14,727 bases of DNA from JAUYQR01 sp043727195. GTDB taxonomy: Bacteria; Pseudomonadota; Alphaproteobacteria; Rhodobacterales; Rhodobacteraceae. The translations under genes were made by a program, and so were the position numbers. This document shows, piece by piece, positions 8,601 to 14,727 of this stretch. A model generated the notes under the pieces. It had not been told where the DNA came from. It made no database searches and saw nothing but the letters and a program-made list of their open reading frames with translations. The stretch spans positions 1 through 14,727 of the forward strand of contig JAYSYZ010000040.1 of assembly GCA_043727195.1 (NCBI GenBank), in the 5' to 3' direction. The stretch's first letter is position 1, and every line of letters starts with the position of its first letter.

Positions 8601-9434
8601 ATGACCGGTCGCATCGCTTTTCAGGGGGAACTTGGCGCCTATTCGCATCAGGCATGCCAGCAGTCCCGCCCCGAAATGCAGGCGGTCCCCAGCACGACAT
8701 TCGAGGATGTCGTCGACAAGGTCGCGCGCGGCGAGGTCGATCTTGGCATGCTCGCGGTTGAAAACTCCACCTATGGCCGGGTCGCCGATGTGCATTCGCT
8801 GCTGCCGAAATCCGGGTTGCATATCGTGGACGAGGCTTTCGTCCGGGTGTATGTCAACCTTCTGGGCGTGCCCGGCGCGCGGCTTGAGGATATCAGCGAA
8901 GCGCATGGCCATGTGGTGATCCTGCCGCAATGCGCGGGCTTTCTGCGGGCGCATGGCATCCGTGGCAAGGTCAGTTCCGACAATGCCCGCGCCGCGCGCG
9001 AGGTGGCCGAGGCGGGTGACAAGACCAGGGCAGCGCTGGCCAGCGAACTTGCCGCCGCCATCTACGGCCTCGACGTGGTGGCCGCCCGGATCGAGGATCA
9101 GGCGAACAACACGACCCGCTTTCTGGTGATGGCCCGCGCGCCAGACACCGGCCGTCGCGGCGCGGGCAAGATGATCACCACCTTCACCTTCCGCGTCCGC
9201 AACATTCCGGCTGCCCTTTACAAGGCGATGGGCGGCTTTGCGACAAACGGCGTCAACATGACAAAGCTGGAAAGCTACATGGTCGGCGGTTCCTTCACCG
9301 CGACCGAATTCTACGCCGATATCGAAGGCCACCCCGAAGATGCCAACGTGGCCCGTGCGCTGGAAGAGTTGCGCTATTTCACCACCGCGGTGAACATCCT
9401 CGGCGTTTATCCGGCCGACCGGGAACGCGGCTGA
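8601..9434 (+). CDS. pheA: Prephenate dehydratase
   Basis: Cytoplasmic enzyme converting prephenate to phenylpyruvate, the committed step to phenylalanine. 277 residues, a monofunctional dehydratase with no chorismate mutase domain. The catalytic domain spans about 4-177: RIAFQGELGAYSHQA at the start, AVENSTYGRVADVHSLL (52-68) matching the ENSxxGxV core, and the TRF motif in NNTTRFLVMAR (169-179), whose Thr is catalytic in the family. A regulatory ACT domain covers about 193-270 (PAALYKAMGGFATNGVNMTK), so feedback inhibition by phenylalanine is expected; the usual ESRP motif reads ESYM, a variant I associate with alphaproteobacterial enzymes. The start ATG has a strong AGGAGG 7 nt upstream. 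It is divergent from the cytochrome gene, and its stop lies 2 nt from the stop of the convergent SRPBCC gene. Confidence 0.96.
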   Translation: MTGRIAFQGELGAYSHQACQQSRPEMQAVPSTTFEDVVDKVARGEVDLGMLAVENSTYGRVADVHSLLPKSGLHIVDEAFVRVYVNLLGVPGARLEDISEAHGHVVILPQCAGFLRAHGIRGKVSSDNARAAREVAEAGDKTRAALASELAAAIYGLDVVAARIEDQANNTTRFLVMARAPDTGRRGAGKMITTFTFRVRNIPAALYKAMGGFATNGVNMTKLESYMVGGSFTATEFYADIEGHPEDANVARALEELRYFTTAVNILGVYPADRERG

Positions 9435-9436
9435 CC

Positions 9437-9922
9437 TTAACCGCGGGCGGGGTGCGCGCGGCCACGCGCGTGGCGGTCCTCGATTGTCGCCCCCATTTGC
9501 TGGACACGCAGGTCGAACTTGGCCTGAACCCGCCCCTTGGCCAGCCGCAGGGTGTTCAGAAACAGCCGCGCCGCCAGGGATTTCGGCTTGACCGTCACCG
9601 CAACGCGCAGCCTTGTCCGGCGCGGCGACAGGATCAGCACCTCGGCAACCGTATCGCCCAGCATCGAGCGGCTATCCATCGTGAAGGTCACGTCGTTGTC
9701 CTGCGTCACGGCATCCAGCCGGATCAGCACCTGACGGATCTTGCCACGGAACGGAAACCGGATGCGCCAGCCCGCGCCGGGGCCAGACAGCGGCATGTCT
9801 GCGGGTCGTTCCACATCAATGCCACGACGCGCCGCATCGCGTTCCCATGCCGCGAAATCCGTCAGGCAGGCGTAGACAACGCCCGCCGGCGCCTCGATAT
9901 CGCATTTCGCGGTCAGTTTCAT
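9437..9922 (-). CDS. SRPBCC-fold small protein of unknown ligand
   Basis: 161 residues. The opening KLTAKCDIEAPAGVVYACLTDFAAWERDAARRG is typical of START/SRPBCC-type proteins: a beta strand, then the APxxxVYxxLTDFxxWE helix that lines the ligand cavity. Alternating strands follow (WRIRFPFRGKIRQVLIRLDAV, NDVTFTMDS, AEVLILSPRRTRLRVAVTVK), and a long basic C-terminal helix (117-140) ends in a disordered Arg/Gly/Ala tail. No signal peptide, so cytoplasmic. The family binds hydrophobic ligands or serves in assembly, and nothing here identifies the ligand. GAGGG lies about 5 nt before the ATG. It is 75 nt downstream of nudC on the same strand, so the two may be cotranscribed. Confidence 0.85.
   Translation of the reverse strand: MKLTAKCDIEAPAGVVYACLTDFAAWERDAARRGIDVERPADMPLSGPGAGWRIRFPFRGKIRQVLIRLDAVTQDNDVTFTMDSRSMLGDTVAEVLILSPRRTRLRVAVTVKPKSLAARLFLNTLRLAKGRVQAKFDLRVQQMGATIEDRHARGRAHPARG
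9453..9472. repeat. strong GC hairpin just past pheA (inside the SRPBCC tail)
   Basis: On the plus strand TGCGCGCG (9453-9460) can pair with CGCGCGTG (9465-9472), six GC pairs and two GU, around a GCCA loop. The same region contains a 14-bp perfect palindrome (9461-9474). It lies 18 nt after the pheA stop with no T-run following, so it is at best a U-less terminator or an RNA-stabilising element for pheA. It also encodes the Arg/Ala/His tail of the opposite gene. Confidence 0.35.
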
Positions 9923-9997
9923 TTTGCCCTCATTCAGCCGCCATCGGCGGTCCGGCCCGCCTTGCCGATTTGCTGCGGCGATATAGCCAAGGTCCGG

Positions 9998-10948
9998 TCA
10001 ATCCAGCCGGTCCGCAAGCCAGTTGACCAGAATAAAATGCGCAATGGCCCCGTCGCGCGCCGGTTTGATCGTCGGATGCAGGCCCGCCATCACTGTCACC
10101 ATCTCTTCGCGGGTCACCCACAGCGCCTGTTCCAGTTCTTCGGGGTCGATCATGATCGCCTCGCTCAGCGCCTCGGCGCACGCGCCGATCATCAGCGATG
10201 CAGGAAACGGCCAGGGCTGGCTTGCCAGATAACGGACCGCGCCGCAGCGCACCCCCGCCTCCTCCAGCACCTCGCGGCGGACGGCGGCCTCCAGCGTCTC
10301 GCCCGGCTCGACAAACCCCGCCAGCAACGAATACATCCCCTCCGGCCAGCCCGGACTGCGGCCCAGCAACACCGAATTACCCCGGACCACCAGCATGATC
10401 ACCACCGGATCGGTGCGCGGAAAGTGATGCGCCCCGCAGGCCGGGCAGGTGCGCTGCCAACCACCGTCAGACAGCACCGACGCCGCACCACAGGCCGCGC
10501 AGAAGCCGTGGCTGCGATGCCAGTGCAGCACCGCCTTTGCCGTCGCCACCAGTTCGGCATCGCGCGGCGACAGCCGTGTCATCACGCCGCGCAGTTCGGC
10601 AAACCCGAAACCGTCGTCCAGCGCCGGATGCCGCTGCACGGACGGATCGAAGAACCCCGCTGTCACCGCCTCTGCCCCCGCTTCGGGCGACCAGCCCGAG
10701 ATATCGGTGGCAAAGCGCGGCTCCGCGTCGTCCAGCCCTAGGAACACCGGCGGCCCGCCCAGCGCCAGCGCCGGATGCCCGGCCTCCAGCCATCCCGGCG
10801 CATCCCCCTGCAACAACGGCTTGCCCCGCCAGATCGGCAGCACCCGCCCCCGCGCCAGCGCCGCAGCCAGCGCCACCGGATCGCGGCGCAGCCCCACCGC
10901 GCGGTCCAACCCCGATCCGCCAAAGGTCACCGTCTCCGCGATCCGCAT
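9998..10948 (-). CDS. nudC: NADH pyrophosphatase NudC (Nudix hydrolase)
   Basis: Cytoplasmic enzyme that cleaves NAD(H) to NMN(H) and AMP, and in E. coli also removes NAD caps from RNA. 316 residues from the ATG at 10948. An N-terminal domain (1-145) is followed by a zinc ribbon with C150, C153, C168 and C171 (FCAACG and TCPACG), then HFPRTDPVVIMLV (175-187). The full Nudix box runs from G211 to V233, with the EPGET segment (214-218) and the RREVLEE core (224-230). SQPWPFPASLM (243-253) is the NudC signature that separates it from other Nudix enzymes. All metal-binding Glu residues are present. The frame extends upstream to 11011, but 10948 is chosen because a GGGGGGA ribosome site lies about 5 nt before it. 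It is divergent from cpdB and upstream of the SRPBCC gene. Confidence 0.95.
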   Translation of the reverse strand: MRIAETVTFGGSGLDRAVGLRRDPVALAAALARGRVLPIWRGKPLLQGDAPGWLEAGHPALALGGPPVFLGLDDAEPRFATDISGWSPEAGAEAVTAGFFDPSVQRHPALDDGFGFAELRGVMTRLSPRDAELVATAKAVLHWHRSHGFCAACGAASVLSDGGWQRTCPACGAHHFPRTDPVVIMLVVRGNSVLLGRSPGWPEGMYSLLAGFVEPGETLEAAVRREVLEEAGVRCGAVRYLASQPWPFPASLMIGACAEALSEAIMIDPEELEQALWVTREEMVTVMAGLHPTIKPARDGAIAHFILVNWLADRLD

Positions 10949-11219
10949 ATCATCCCCCCCGGCCTGGTGCCGTCTGGTTCGCACGTCGCCCCCGGATTGG
11001 CAAACCCACACCGTCGCGCGGCGGCGTCAAAGCAACCGATGCGTGAATTCTTCAAATTGCCTCAACCTCGACACAACTTTTGCGGCATCACCGGTCAAAT
11101 CCCGATCCTGTGATCAGATGTCCGATCCGTGGCCGCACGCCACGATCCACCTTGATACCAGGTGTCTCGTGCGGCCGGTGATCCCGGACGACTGCTGGTC
11201 GCGTCACGAGGAAGGTCGG
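10949..11219. other. nudC-cpdB divergent intergenic region
   Basis: 271 bp between two divergent starts, so it should hold both promoters. It contains a lower-GC patch at about 11040-11110, but I find no pair of -35/-10 elements that I would defend in either direction. The best minus-strand candidate is TTGTGT followed 18 nt later by AAGAAT, a weak match. A short inverted repeat CACCT-N7-AGGTG lies at 11148-11164, before cpdB. The reading frame of cpdB stays open through this region and into nudC, but without coding character. Confidence 0.5.
11208..11215 (+). promoter_or_regulatory. ribosome binding site that decides the cpdB start
   Basis: GAGGAAGG, with AGGA 7 nt before the GTG at 11220. 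The downstream in-frame ATG codons at 11253 and 11331 have nothing similar upstream, which is why the GTG is preferred. Confidence 0.5.
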
Positions 11220-13169
11220 GTGCCGCAAGTGTCTCATGTGCCAGCGTTTTCAATGGTCCCCCGCGCTGCTGCCAGCTTTGGTGCAAACCCCGTCGTCGTC
11301 GCCTGCCCGCAGCCTGCGGTCACCGTCACCATGCGCCTCATCGCCACCAGCGACCTGCATGCCTGCCTGATGCCCTATGACTATTGCGCCGACCGCGCAG
11401 ATGCCGGCAGGGGGCTGGATCAGATCGCCCGCCAGATCGCCGCCGCACGGGCCGAGGCTCCGAACAACCTCCTTTTCGACAACGGCGATTTCCTGCAAGG
11501 CAATCCGCTTGCCGATTACGTCGCCGACAGCCCGCGCCGCCGCCGGCCACACCCGGTGATCACCGCCTTCAACACCCTTGGCTATGATGCGGCCACGCTT
11601 GGCAATCACGAATTCAACTATGGCCTGCCGTTCCTGTCGGCGGCCCTTTCGGCGGCCCGCTTTCCCGTCGTCTCGGCCAACATCGCCACACGTCTCGGGA
11701 AATGCCCGGCCCGCGACACCACCTTTGTGCCGCCCTACACCATCCTGACCCGCCGGGTGATCGACAGCGCGGGCCGTCCGCACCGGCTGCGCATCGGGGT
11801 GATCGGTTTTGCCCCGCCGCAGATCGCGGTGTGGGACCGCGATCACCTCGCCGGCCGCATCCACATGCGCGACATCCTCGCCGCCGCCCGCGCCTGGCTG
11901 CCCCGGCTCAAGGCGCAGGGCGCTGACATCATCGTCGCGCTTGCCCATTCCGGCATCGGGCCCGCCGAACCGCAAGAGGGGATGGAAAACGCCGCCACCG
12001 CACTTGCCGCCCTGCCCGAAATTGACGCCGTCATCGCCGGGCATTGCCACCTGGCTTTCCCCGGCCCGGGGGTTGCCGCCGGTCCGGGCGTCGATCCCGT
12101 CCTGGGGCGCCTTGCAGGCAAGCCTGCCGTCATGCCGGGCCATTCCGGCAGCCATGTCGGCATCATCGACCTGGTGCTCGGCCGCTGCCACGCCGGGGGC
12201 ACCCGCTGGGCGGTGCGGTCGCACTGCACCCGCCTTGGCGCGCCGTCCGCGGCACCGCCGCTGGCCACCCGCCTGCTGCGTCGCGCCATCGCGCCGGACC
12301 ACCGCGCCGCACTGGCCTGGTCGCGCCGCGTGGTCGGCGACACGCAGGTGCCGCTGCACACCCATTTCGCCACCATCGCCCCCAGCGCCGCGATCAGCCT
12401 GATCGCCGCCGCGAAAGAAGCGCATGCACGCCGCGCGCTCCGGGACACCCCATGGGACAACCTGCCGCTTCTGGCCAGTGCCGCATCGTTCCGGTCGGGC
12501 GGGCGCGGCGGGCCGGCAAACTTTACCGTAATTCCGGCCGGTCCGCTGCGCATGCGCAACCTTTCAGACCTTTATGCCTTTCCCAACACGCTGGTCACCC
12601 TGGCGCTGACCGGTGCCGATCTTGCCGACTGGCTGGAAAAATCGGCCGCCCTGTTCCGTCAGATCGCGCCGGGCAGCGCCGATGCGGTGCTGCACGATGT
12701 GGCGGTGCCCTCCTTCACCTTCGAAGTGATCCCCAACCTTGATTACGCCATCGACCTCAGCCAGCCCGCCCGGTTCGACGCGCATGGGCGGCTGATAGAC
12801 CCGGCAGCCCGCCGCATCGTCGGTCTCAGCCATGATGGCAGACCGGTCGATCCCGACGCGCGCTATCTGCTGGTCACCAACAACCACCGCGCCAGCCGGG
12901 CCGCCGCCGAGGCGCTTGCCGCGCCGCCAGAGGTCGCGCTCGCCAAAGGCACCCGCACGCAGACCGTGCTGCGCGACTATCTTCAGGGTGGGGGCAAGGT
13001 CGGGTCGGCACCGCGCCGGAACTGGCATTTCCTGCCGATGCCCGGAACCACCGTCACCGTCACCAGCGGGCCGGGCGCCACCGCGCATCTGGCCGATATC
13101 GCCTGCTACCGCCCACAGCCGACCGGGCAGACCGCCGATGGTTTCGCGCACTACCGGCTGCATCTCTGA
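11220..13169 (+). CDS. cpdB: 2',3'-cyclic-nucleotide 2'-phosphodiesterase / 3'-nucleotidase
   Basis: Hydrolyses 2',3'-cyclic nucleotides from RNA decay to 3'-nucleotides and then to nucleosides plus phosphate. 649 residues from the GTG at 11220, close to E. coli CpdB (about 647). Metallophosphatase domain: RLIATSDLHA with D45 and H47, DNGDFLQGN (87-95), LGNHEFNYG (127-135), ALAHSGIG near 240, and AGHCHLAFPG, which supplies the GHxH motif. These give the full two-metal site. The C-terminal 5'-nucleotidase domain shows FPNTLVTLALTGADLADWLEKS, NLDYAIDLSQPARFD and VTNNHRAS, as in CpdB. The start is uncertain: GTG 11220 has a good ribosome site, while ATG 11253 (638 aa) and ATG 11331 (612 aa, exactly at the domain edge) do not. 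None of the three gives a signal peptide, although the E. coli enzyme is periplasmic. The HAD gene follows after 35 nt, probably in one operon. Confidence 0.92.
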   Translation: MPQVSHVPAFSMVPRAAASFGANPVVVACPQPAVTVTMRLIATSDLHACLMPYDYCADRADAGRGLDQIARQIAAARAEAPNNLLFDNGDFLQGNPLADYVADSPRRRRPHPVITAFNTLGYDAATLGNHEFNYGLPFLSAALSAARFPVVSANIATRLGKCPARDTTFVPPYTILTRRVIDSAGRPHRLRIGVIGFAPPQIAVWDRDHLAGRIHMRDILAAARAWLPRLKAQGADIIVALAHSGIGPAEPQEGMENAATALAALPEIDAVIAGHCHLAFPGPGVAAGPGVDPVLGRLAGKPAVMPGHSGSHVGIIDLVLGRCHAGGTRWAVRSHCTRLGAPSAAPPLATRLLRRAIAPDHRAALAWSRRVVGDTQVPLHTHFATIAPSAAISLIAAAKEAHARRALRDTPWDNLPLLASAASFRSGGRGGPANFTVIPAGPLRMRNLSDLYAFPNTLVTLALTGADLADWLEKSAALFRQIAPGSADAVLHDVAVPSFTFEVIPNLDYAIDLSQPARFDAHGRLIDPAARRIVGLSHDGRPVDPDARYLLVTNNHRASRAAAEALAAPPEVALAKGTRTQTVLRDYLQGGGKVGSAPRRNWHFLPMPGTTVTVTSGPGATAHLADIACYRPQPTGQTADGFAHYRLHL

Positions 13170-13204
13170 TCAGCTATAGCCCGGTAAAGCTGCGGAGGCC
13201 TGCA

Positions 13205-13831
13205 ATGTACGACGCCCTTCTCTTCGATCTGGACGGCACCCTGATCGACACCGAAAGCATTGCGCTTGCAACCGGTCTTGCCGCGTTTGCCGCCCACGGC
13301 CATGCCATGGACCTGGCCTTCATGCATCGCCTTGTCGGCAAGGATGAACCCACAGCAGCCCGGCTGATCCGCGCTGCCCTGCCGCATGCCGACCTTGACG
13401 CCGTCAACCGGCACTGGCGTGACGGCTTTGCCGCCGGGGTGGACCGCGGCCTTGCCCTGAAATCCGGCGCGGCCGAGATTCTGGCCCTCACCGGCCTGCC
13501 CCTGGCCATCGTCACCTCCACCGGGCGACCGGGCGCTCACCGCAAGCTGGCGATAGCGGGCATCGCCGATGCTTTCACCCATGTCGTCACGCTGGATGAC
13601 GTGGCCGCCCCCAAACCGGCCCCGGACCCCTATCTTCTTGCCGCCGGTCTTTTCGGCCTGCCCCCCTCCCGCTGCCTGGTGTTCGAGGATAGCGAGACGG
13701 GCGCCGAATCCGCCCACCGCGCCGGTTGCATCGTGGTCCAGATCCCCGACGTGGTGCCAAGCAAAGGCCGCTGGGCCCACCACCTCGCCCCCGACCTGAT
13801 GACCGGCGCACGCATGGCCGGGCTGGTCTGA
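13205..13831 (+). CDS. HAD-superfamily phosphatase (subfamily IA, phosphoglucomutase/phosphoglycolate-phosphatase-like)
   Basis: 208-residue cytoplasmic hydrolase that forms a phospho-aspartate intermediate. Motif I is FDLDGTLIDTE (7-17), with D8 the nucleophile and D10 the acid/base. A helical cap follows at about 18-88. Motif II is IVTSTGR (102-108), motif III is the Lys in KPAPDPY (137-143), and motif IV is FEDSETGAESAHRAG (160-174). The set is complete and matches the IA group with a type-1 cap; the exact substrate (sugar phosphate, phosphoglycolate or nucleotide) cannot be told. GGAGG sits 6 nt before the ATG. It lies 35 nt after cpdB on the same strand, so a role in the same nucleotide-scavenging pathway, for example removing phosphate from a product, is possible but only inferred from position. 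Confidence 0.92.
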   Translation: MYDALLFDLDGTLIDTESIALATGLAAFAAHGHAMDLAFMHRLVGKDEPTAARLIRAALPHADLDAVNRHWRDGFAAGVDRGLALKSGAAEILALTGLPLAIVTSTGRPGAHRKLAIAGIADAFTHVVTLDDVAAPKPAPDPYLLAAGLFGLPPSRCLVFEDSETGAESAHRAGCIVVQIPDVVPSKGRWAHHLAPDLMTGARMAGLV

Positions 13832-14021
13832 CGCAAAAGGCCGCCTTCGCGGTTGGATCTGTCTGCCGCTGCAACCGGCTGCATGGCAGCCATCCGGCAT
13901 ACAGGTCTGCCCGCCCGTCTGTCCGTTCCCGGGCCTGATCGGCCGTCGTTTAGCCTCCGGTTGTCCAGCATTTGATCTGTTGGCAAGCGATAAGGGTTTG
14001 GTGACCTCGGTCGCAGTATCA
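13832..14021. other. intergenic region after the HAD gene
   Basis: No convincing gene on either strand. Just after the HAD stop, CCGC-CTTC-GCGG (near 13843) forms a 4-bp stem, extendable by GU pairs, but without a plus-strand T-run, so it is a poor terminator. A perfect 6-bp hairpin GGCTGC-ATG-GCAGCC lies at 13877-13891, also without a T-run. Together they may stop or trim the cpdB-HAD transcript. Confidence 0.4.
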
Positions 14022-14363
14022 ATGACGGCACTGCCGCTGCGCAGAATCATCGGCGTGCCTGGCCTCCTTCTGCTGGCCTTCGGCATGCAGGTTGCCCTGA
14101 CAACGGCATTGGCGTTTTCGAGCAGCCTTTTCGTCATCGCGCTTTTTGCTGCTGCGGATGGTACCGGACTCGCTGTCGCAACCCTTCATCCGGGCCCGTA
14201 TCCAGCCGCTTTTGCAGGCCGTGCCGGGCGGCTTGTGTTTGCCGCCACGCTCAGCCTCGCTGCGGCACACAGTTCGGCCCTGACCGGGATGCCCTATGTG
14301 GCTGTTCTGGGTGCGCTGGCTGCACGGCCAGCAGCGCAGGGGTTTAGAACCCTATCGGCGTGA
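14022..14363 (+). CDS. hypothetical small membrane protein (doubtful)
   Basis: 113 residues from an ATG at 14022; I do not recognise a family. The product is strongly hydrophobic, with likely membrane helices at about 9-29 (IGVPGLLLLAFGMQVALTTA), 31-45 and 80-100, and a short basic N-terminus, which is the pattern of a small inner-membrane protein. Against it: no ribosome site is evident before the ATG, the frame also allows a TTG at 13980 with equally poor support, and third-position GC looks lower than in the surrounding genes. Antisense frames of similar length exist but are Arg/Gly/Gln-rich and look like shadows. It could be a real recently acquired gene, a decayed one, or chance. Confidence 0.3.
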   Translation: MTALPLRRIIGVPGLLLLAFGMQVALTTALAFSSSLFVIALFAAADGTGLAVATLHPGPYPAAFAGRAGRLVFAATLSLAAAHSSALTGMPYVAVLGALAARPAAQGFRTLSA

Positions 14364-14450
14364 CTGCCGCCCCCTGACAGCCGGCATGACTTGCGAGCCT
14401 GTCCGGCAATGGACGTGACAGGGGCGTCCTCCGTAACACGGTCGAAAGTA

Positions 14451-14466
14451 TTAAAACTTCCTTAAC
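14451..14466 (+). promoter_or_regulatory. CtrA-type binding site TTAA-N7-TTAAC
   Basis: A perfect match to the full site of the alphaproteobacterial cell-cycle response regulator CtrA: TTAA (14451-14454), seven bases, TTAAC (14462-14466). On the plus strand, -10-like TATATC or TATCAT follows at 14486-14493, so a CtrA-dependent promoter firing rightward is conceivable. It would run antisense to the end of the right-edge gene, which makes the target unclear. In an AT-rich patch such a match can also be chance. Confidence 0.4.
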
Positions 14467-14507
14467 AAAATTTGGCTTTTCATTTTATATCATAGTCTTA
14501 CTCACGT

Positions 14508-14521
14508 TAACACGCGTGTTA
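14508..14521. repeat. 14-bp perfect palindrome TAACACGCGTGTTA
   Basis: Self-complementary with no spacer, 10 nt before the stop codon of the right-edge minus-strand gene. The half-site TAACAC recurs at 14434-14439 and 14532-14537. It looks like a dimeric protein-binding site; as RNA it would be a 5-bp hairpin with a CGCG loop and no T-run, so a poor terminator. Confidence 0.45.
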
Positions 14522-14530
14522 TCCCCCCCT

Positions 14531-14727
14531 CTAACACACCACCACCTGCGCCGGATCCAACAGGAACGGCGCCAGAATACCGCAGGTATCGGCCAGCGGC
14601 AGCAGACTGTCGGGCACCTCCATCCCGATCACCTCGCGCATGAACCGCGCCCGCATCTCGCAGCGCCGCGCCACGTTTGGAAACCGCGCCGCCAGATCGG
14701 CCCGCAGCGCCGCATCGGCGATCACAT
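14531..14727 (-). CDS. C-terminal end of an unrecognised protein (5' end beyond window)
   Basis: The last 65 codons of a minus-strand gene, ending with TAG at 14531. The visible part reads ALRADLAARFPNVARR, then CEMRARFMREVIG, and ends DTCGILAPFLLDPAQVVVC: an amphipathic helical stretch rich in Arg followed by a hydrophobic tail. GC-rich third positions and the sensible composition support a real coding end. The GTG at 14725 could be read as a start but is probably internal, because the frame continues to the edge. I do not recognise the family and assign no function. Confidence 0.65.
   Translation of the reverse strand, partial: VIADAALRADLAARFPNVARRCEMRARFMREVIGMEVPDSLLPLADTCGILAPFLLDPAQVVVC

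Larger units (their letters stand above)
14364..14530. other. AT-rich intergenic region with clustered palindromes
   Basis: Lies between the end of the doubtful small ORF (plus) and the end of the right-edge gene (minus). Positions 14445-14500 are strikingly AT-rich against the high-GC surroundings. It holds a CtrA-type site, a 14-bp palindrome and three TAACAC elements, described separately. No hairpin plus T-run terminator is evident for either flanking gene. A 10-codon minus-strand ORF inside it is too short to support. Confidence 0.6.

Noticed and set aside
10449..11219. 257-codon upstream extension of the cpdB frame
   Set aside because: It runs antisense through nudC, is Pro/Ser/Arg-rich and adds nothing resembling a domain; the frame is merely open.
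13877..13891. Hairpin GGCTGC-ATG-GCAGCC considered as the HAD-gene terminator
   Set aside because: No T-run after the stem on the plus strand; kept only as a note under the intergenic region.
13151..14137. Minus-strand ORF of 328 codons
   Set aside because: Antisense to the HAD gene, whose motifs are complete; the product is Gly/Arg-rich and of low complexity.
14519..14527. Possible DnaA box and replication origin (TTATCCCCC in an AT-rich patch near a CtrA site)
   Set aside because: Only 7 of 9 positions match TTATCCACA, there is a single copy, and none of the usual alphaproteobacterial origin neighbours (hemE, parAB, gidAB) is visible.

Overview
The window reads as ordinary chromosome from a high-GC alphaproteobacterium of the Rhodobacterales (Paracoccaceae: Rhodobacter, Paracoccus and relatives). 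The clearest lineage signals are an FnrL-type oxygen sensor with the CxxC-x7-CxxC N-terminus, a membrane-anchored cytochrome c of the c-y/c-552 type, and a prephenate dehydratase in which the usual ACT-domain ESRP motif reads ESYM. I see no mobile element, CRISPR array, rRNA or tRNA, and no convincing undescribed multi-gene system. The more interesting signals are non-coding.

Left part (1-7790, all minus strand): a tightly packed oligopeptide/microcin-C-type ABC importer operon, yejA-yejB-yejE-yejF. It is followed by a GT4 glycosyltransferase whose GTG start lies one base after the yejF stop, and then, after 97 bp, by the oxygen regulator fnrL, which runs off the left edge. The transporter genes are coupled by an 18-nt gap with a TTG start, a 4-nt ATGA overlap and a 10-nt gap, so they should be made as one complex.

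Middle part (7790-9922): a minus-strand cytochrome c gene with a strong UUCG-loop terminator at its end and a palindrome in its putative promoter. It is divergent from plus-strand pheA (phenylalanine synthesis), which converges tail to tail, only 2 nt apart, on a small SRPBCC-fold gene.

Right part (9998-14727): nudC (minus) and cpdB (plus) are divergent genes for hydrolases of NAD-type and cyclic/3'-nucleotides. A HAD-family phosphatase follows cpdB. From 13832 to 14530 there is no confident gene: one weak small membrane ORF, then an AT-rich intergenic stretch. That stretch carries a perfect CtrA-type site (TTAA-N7-TTAAC), a 14-bp perfect palindrome and clustered TAACAC half-sites. The right edge holds the C-terminal end of an unrecognised minus-strand gene.

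Functionally the window mixes nutrient import (peptides), respiration and its oxygen control (cytochrome c, FnrL), aromatic amino acid synthesis and nucleotide salvage. All family calls come from recognising motifs and overall protein patterns by eye; no database search was run.
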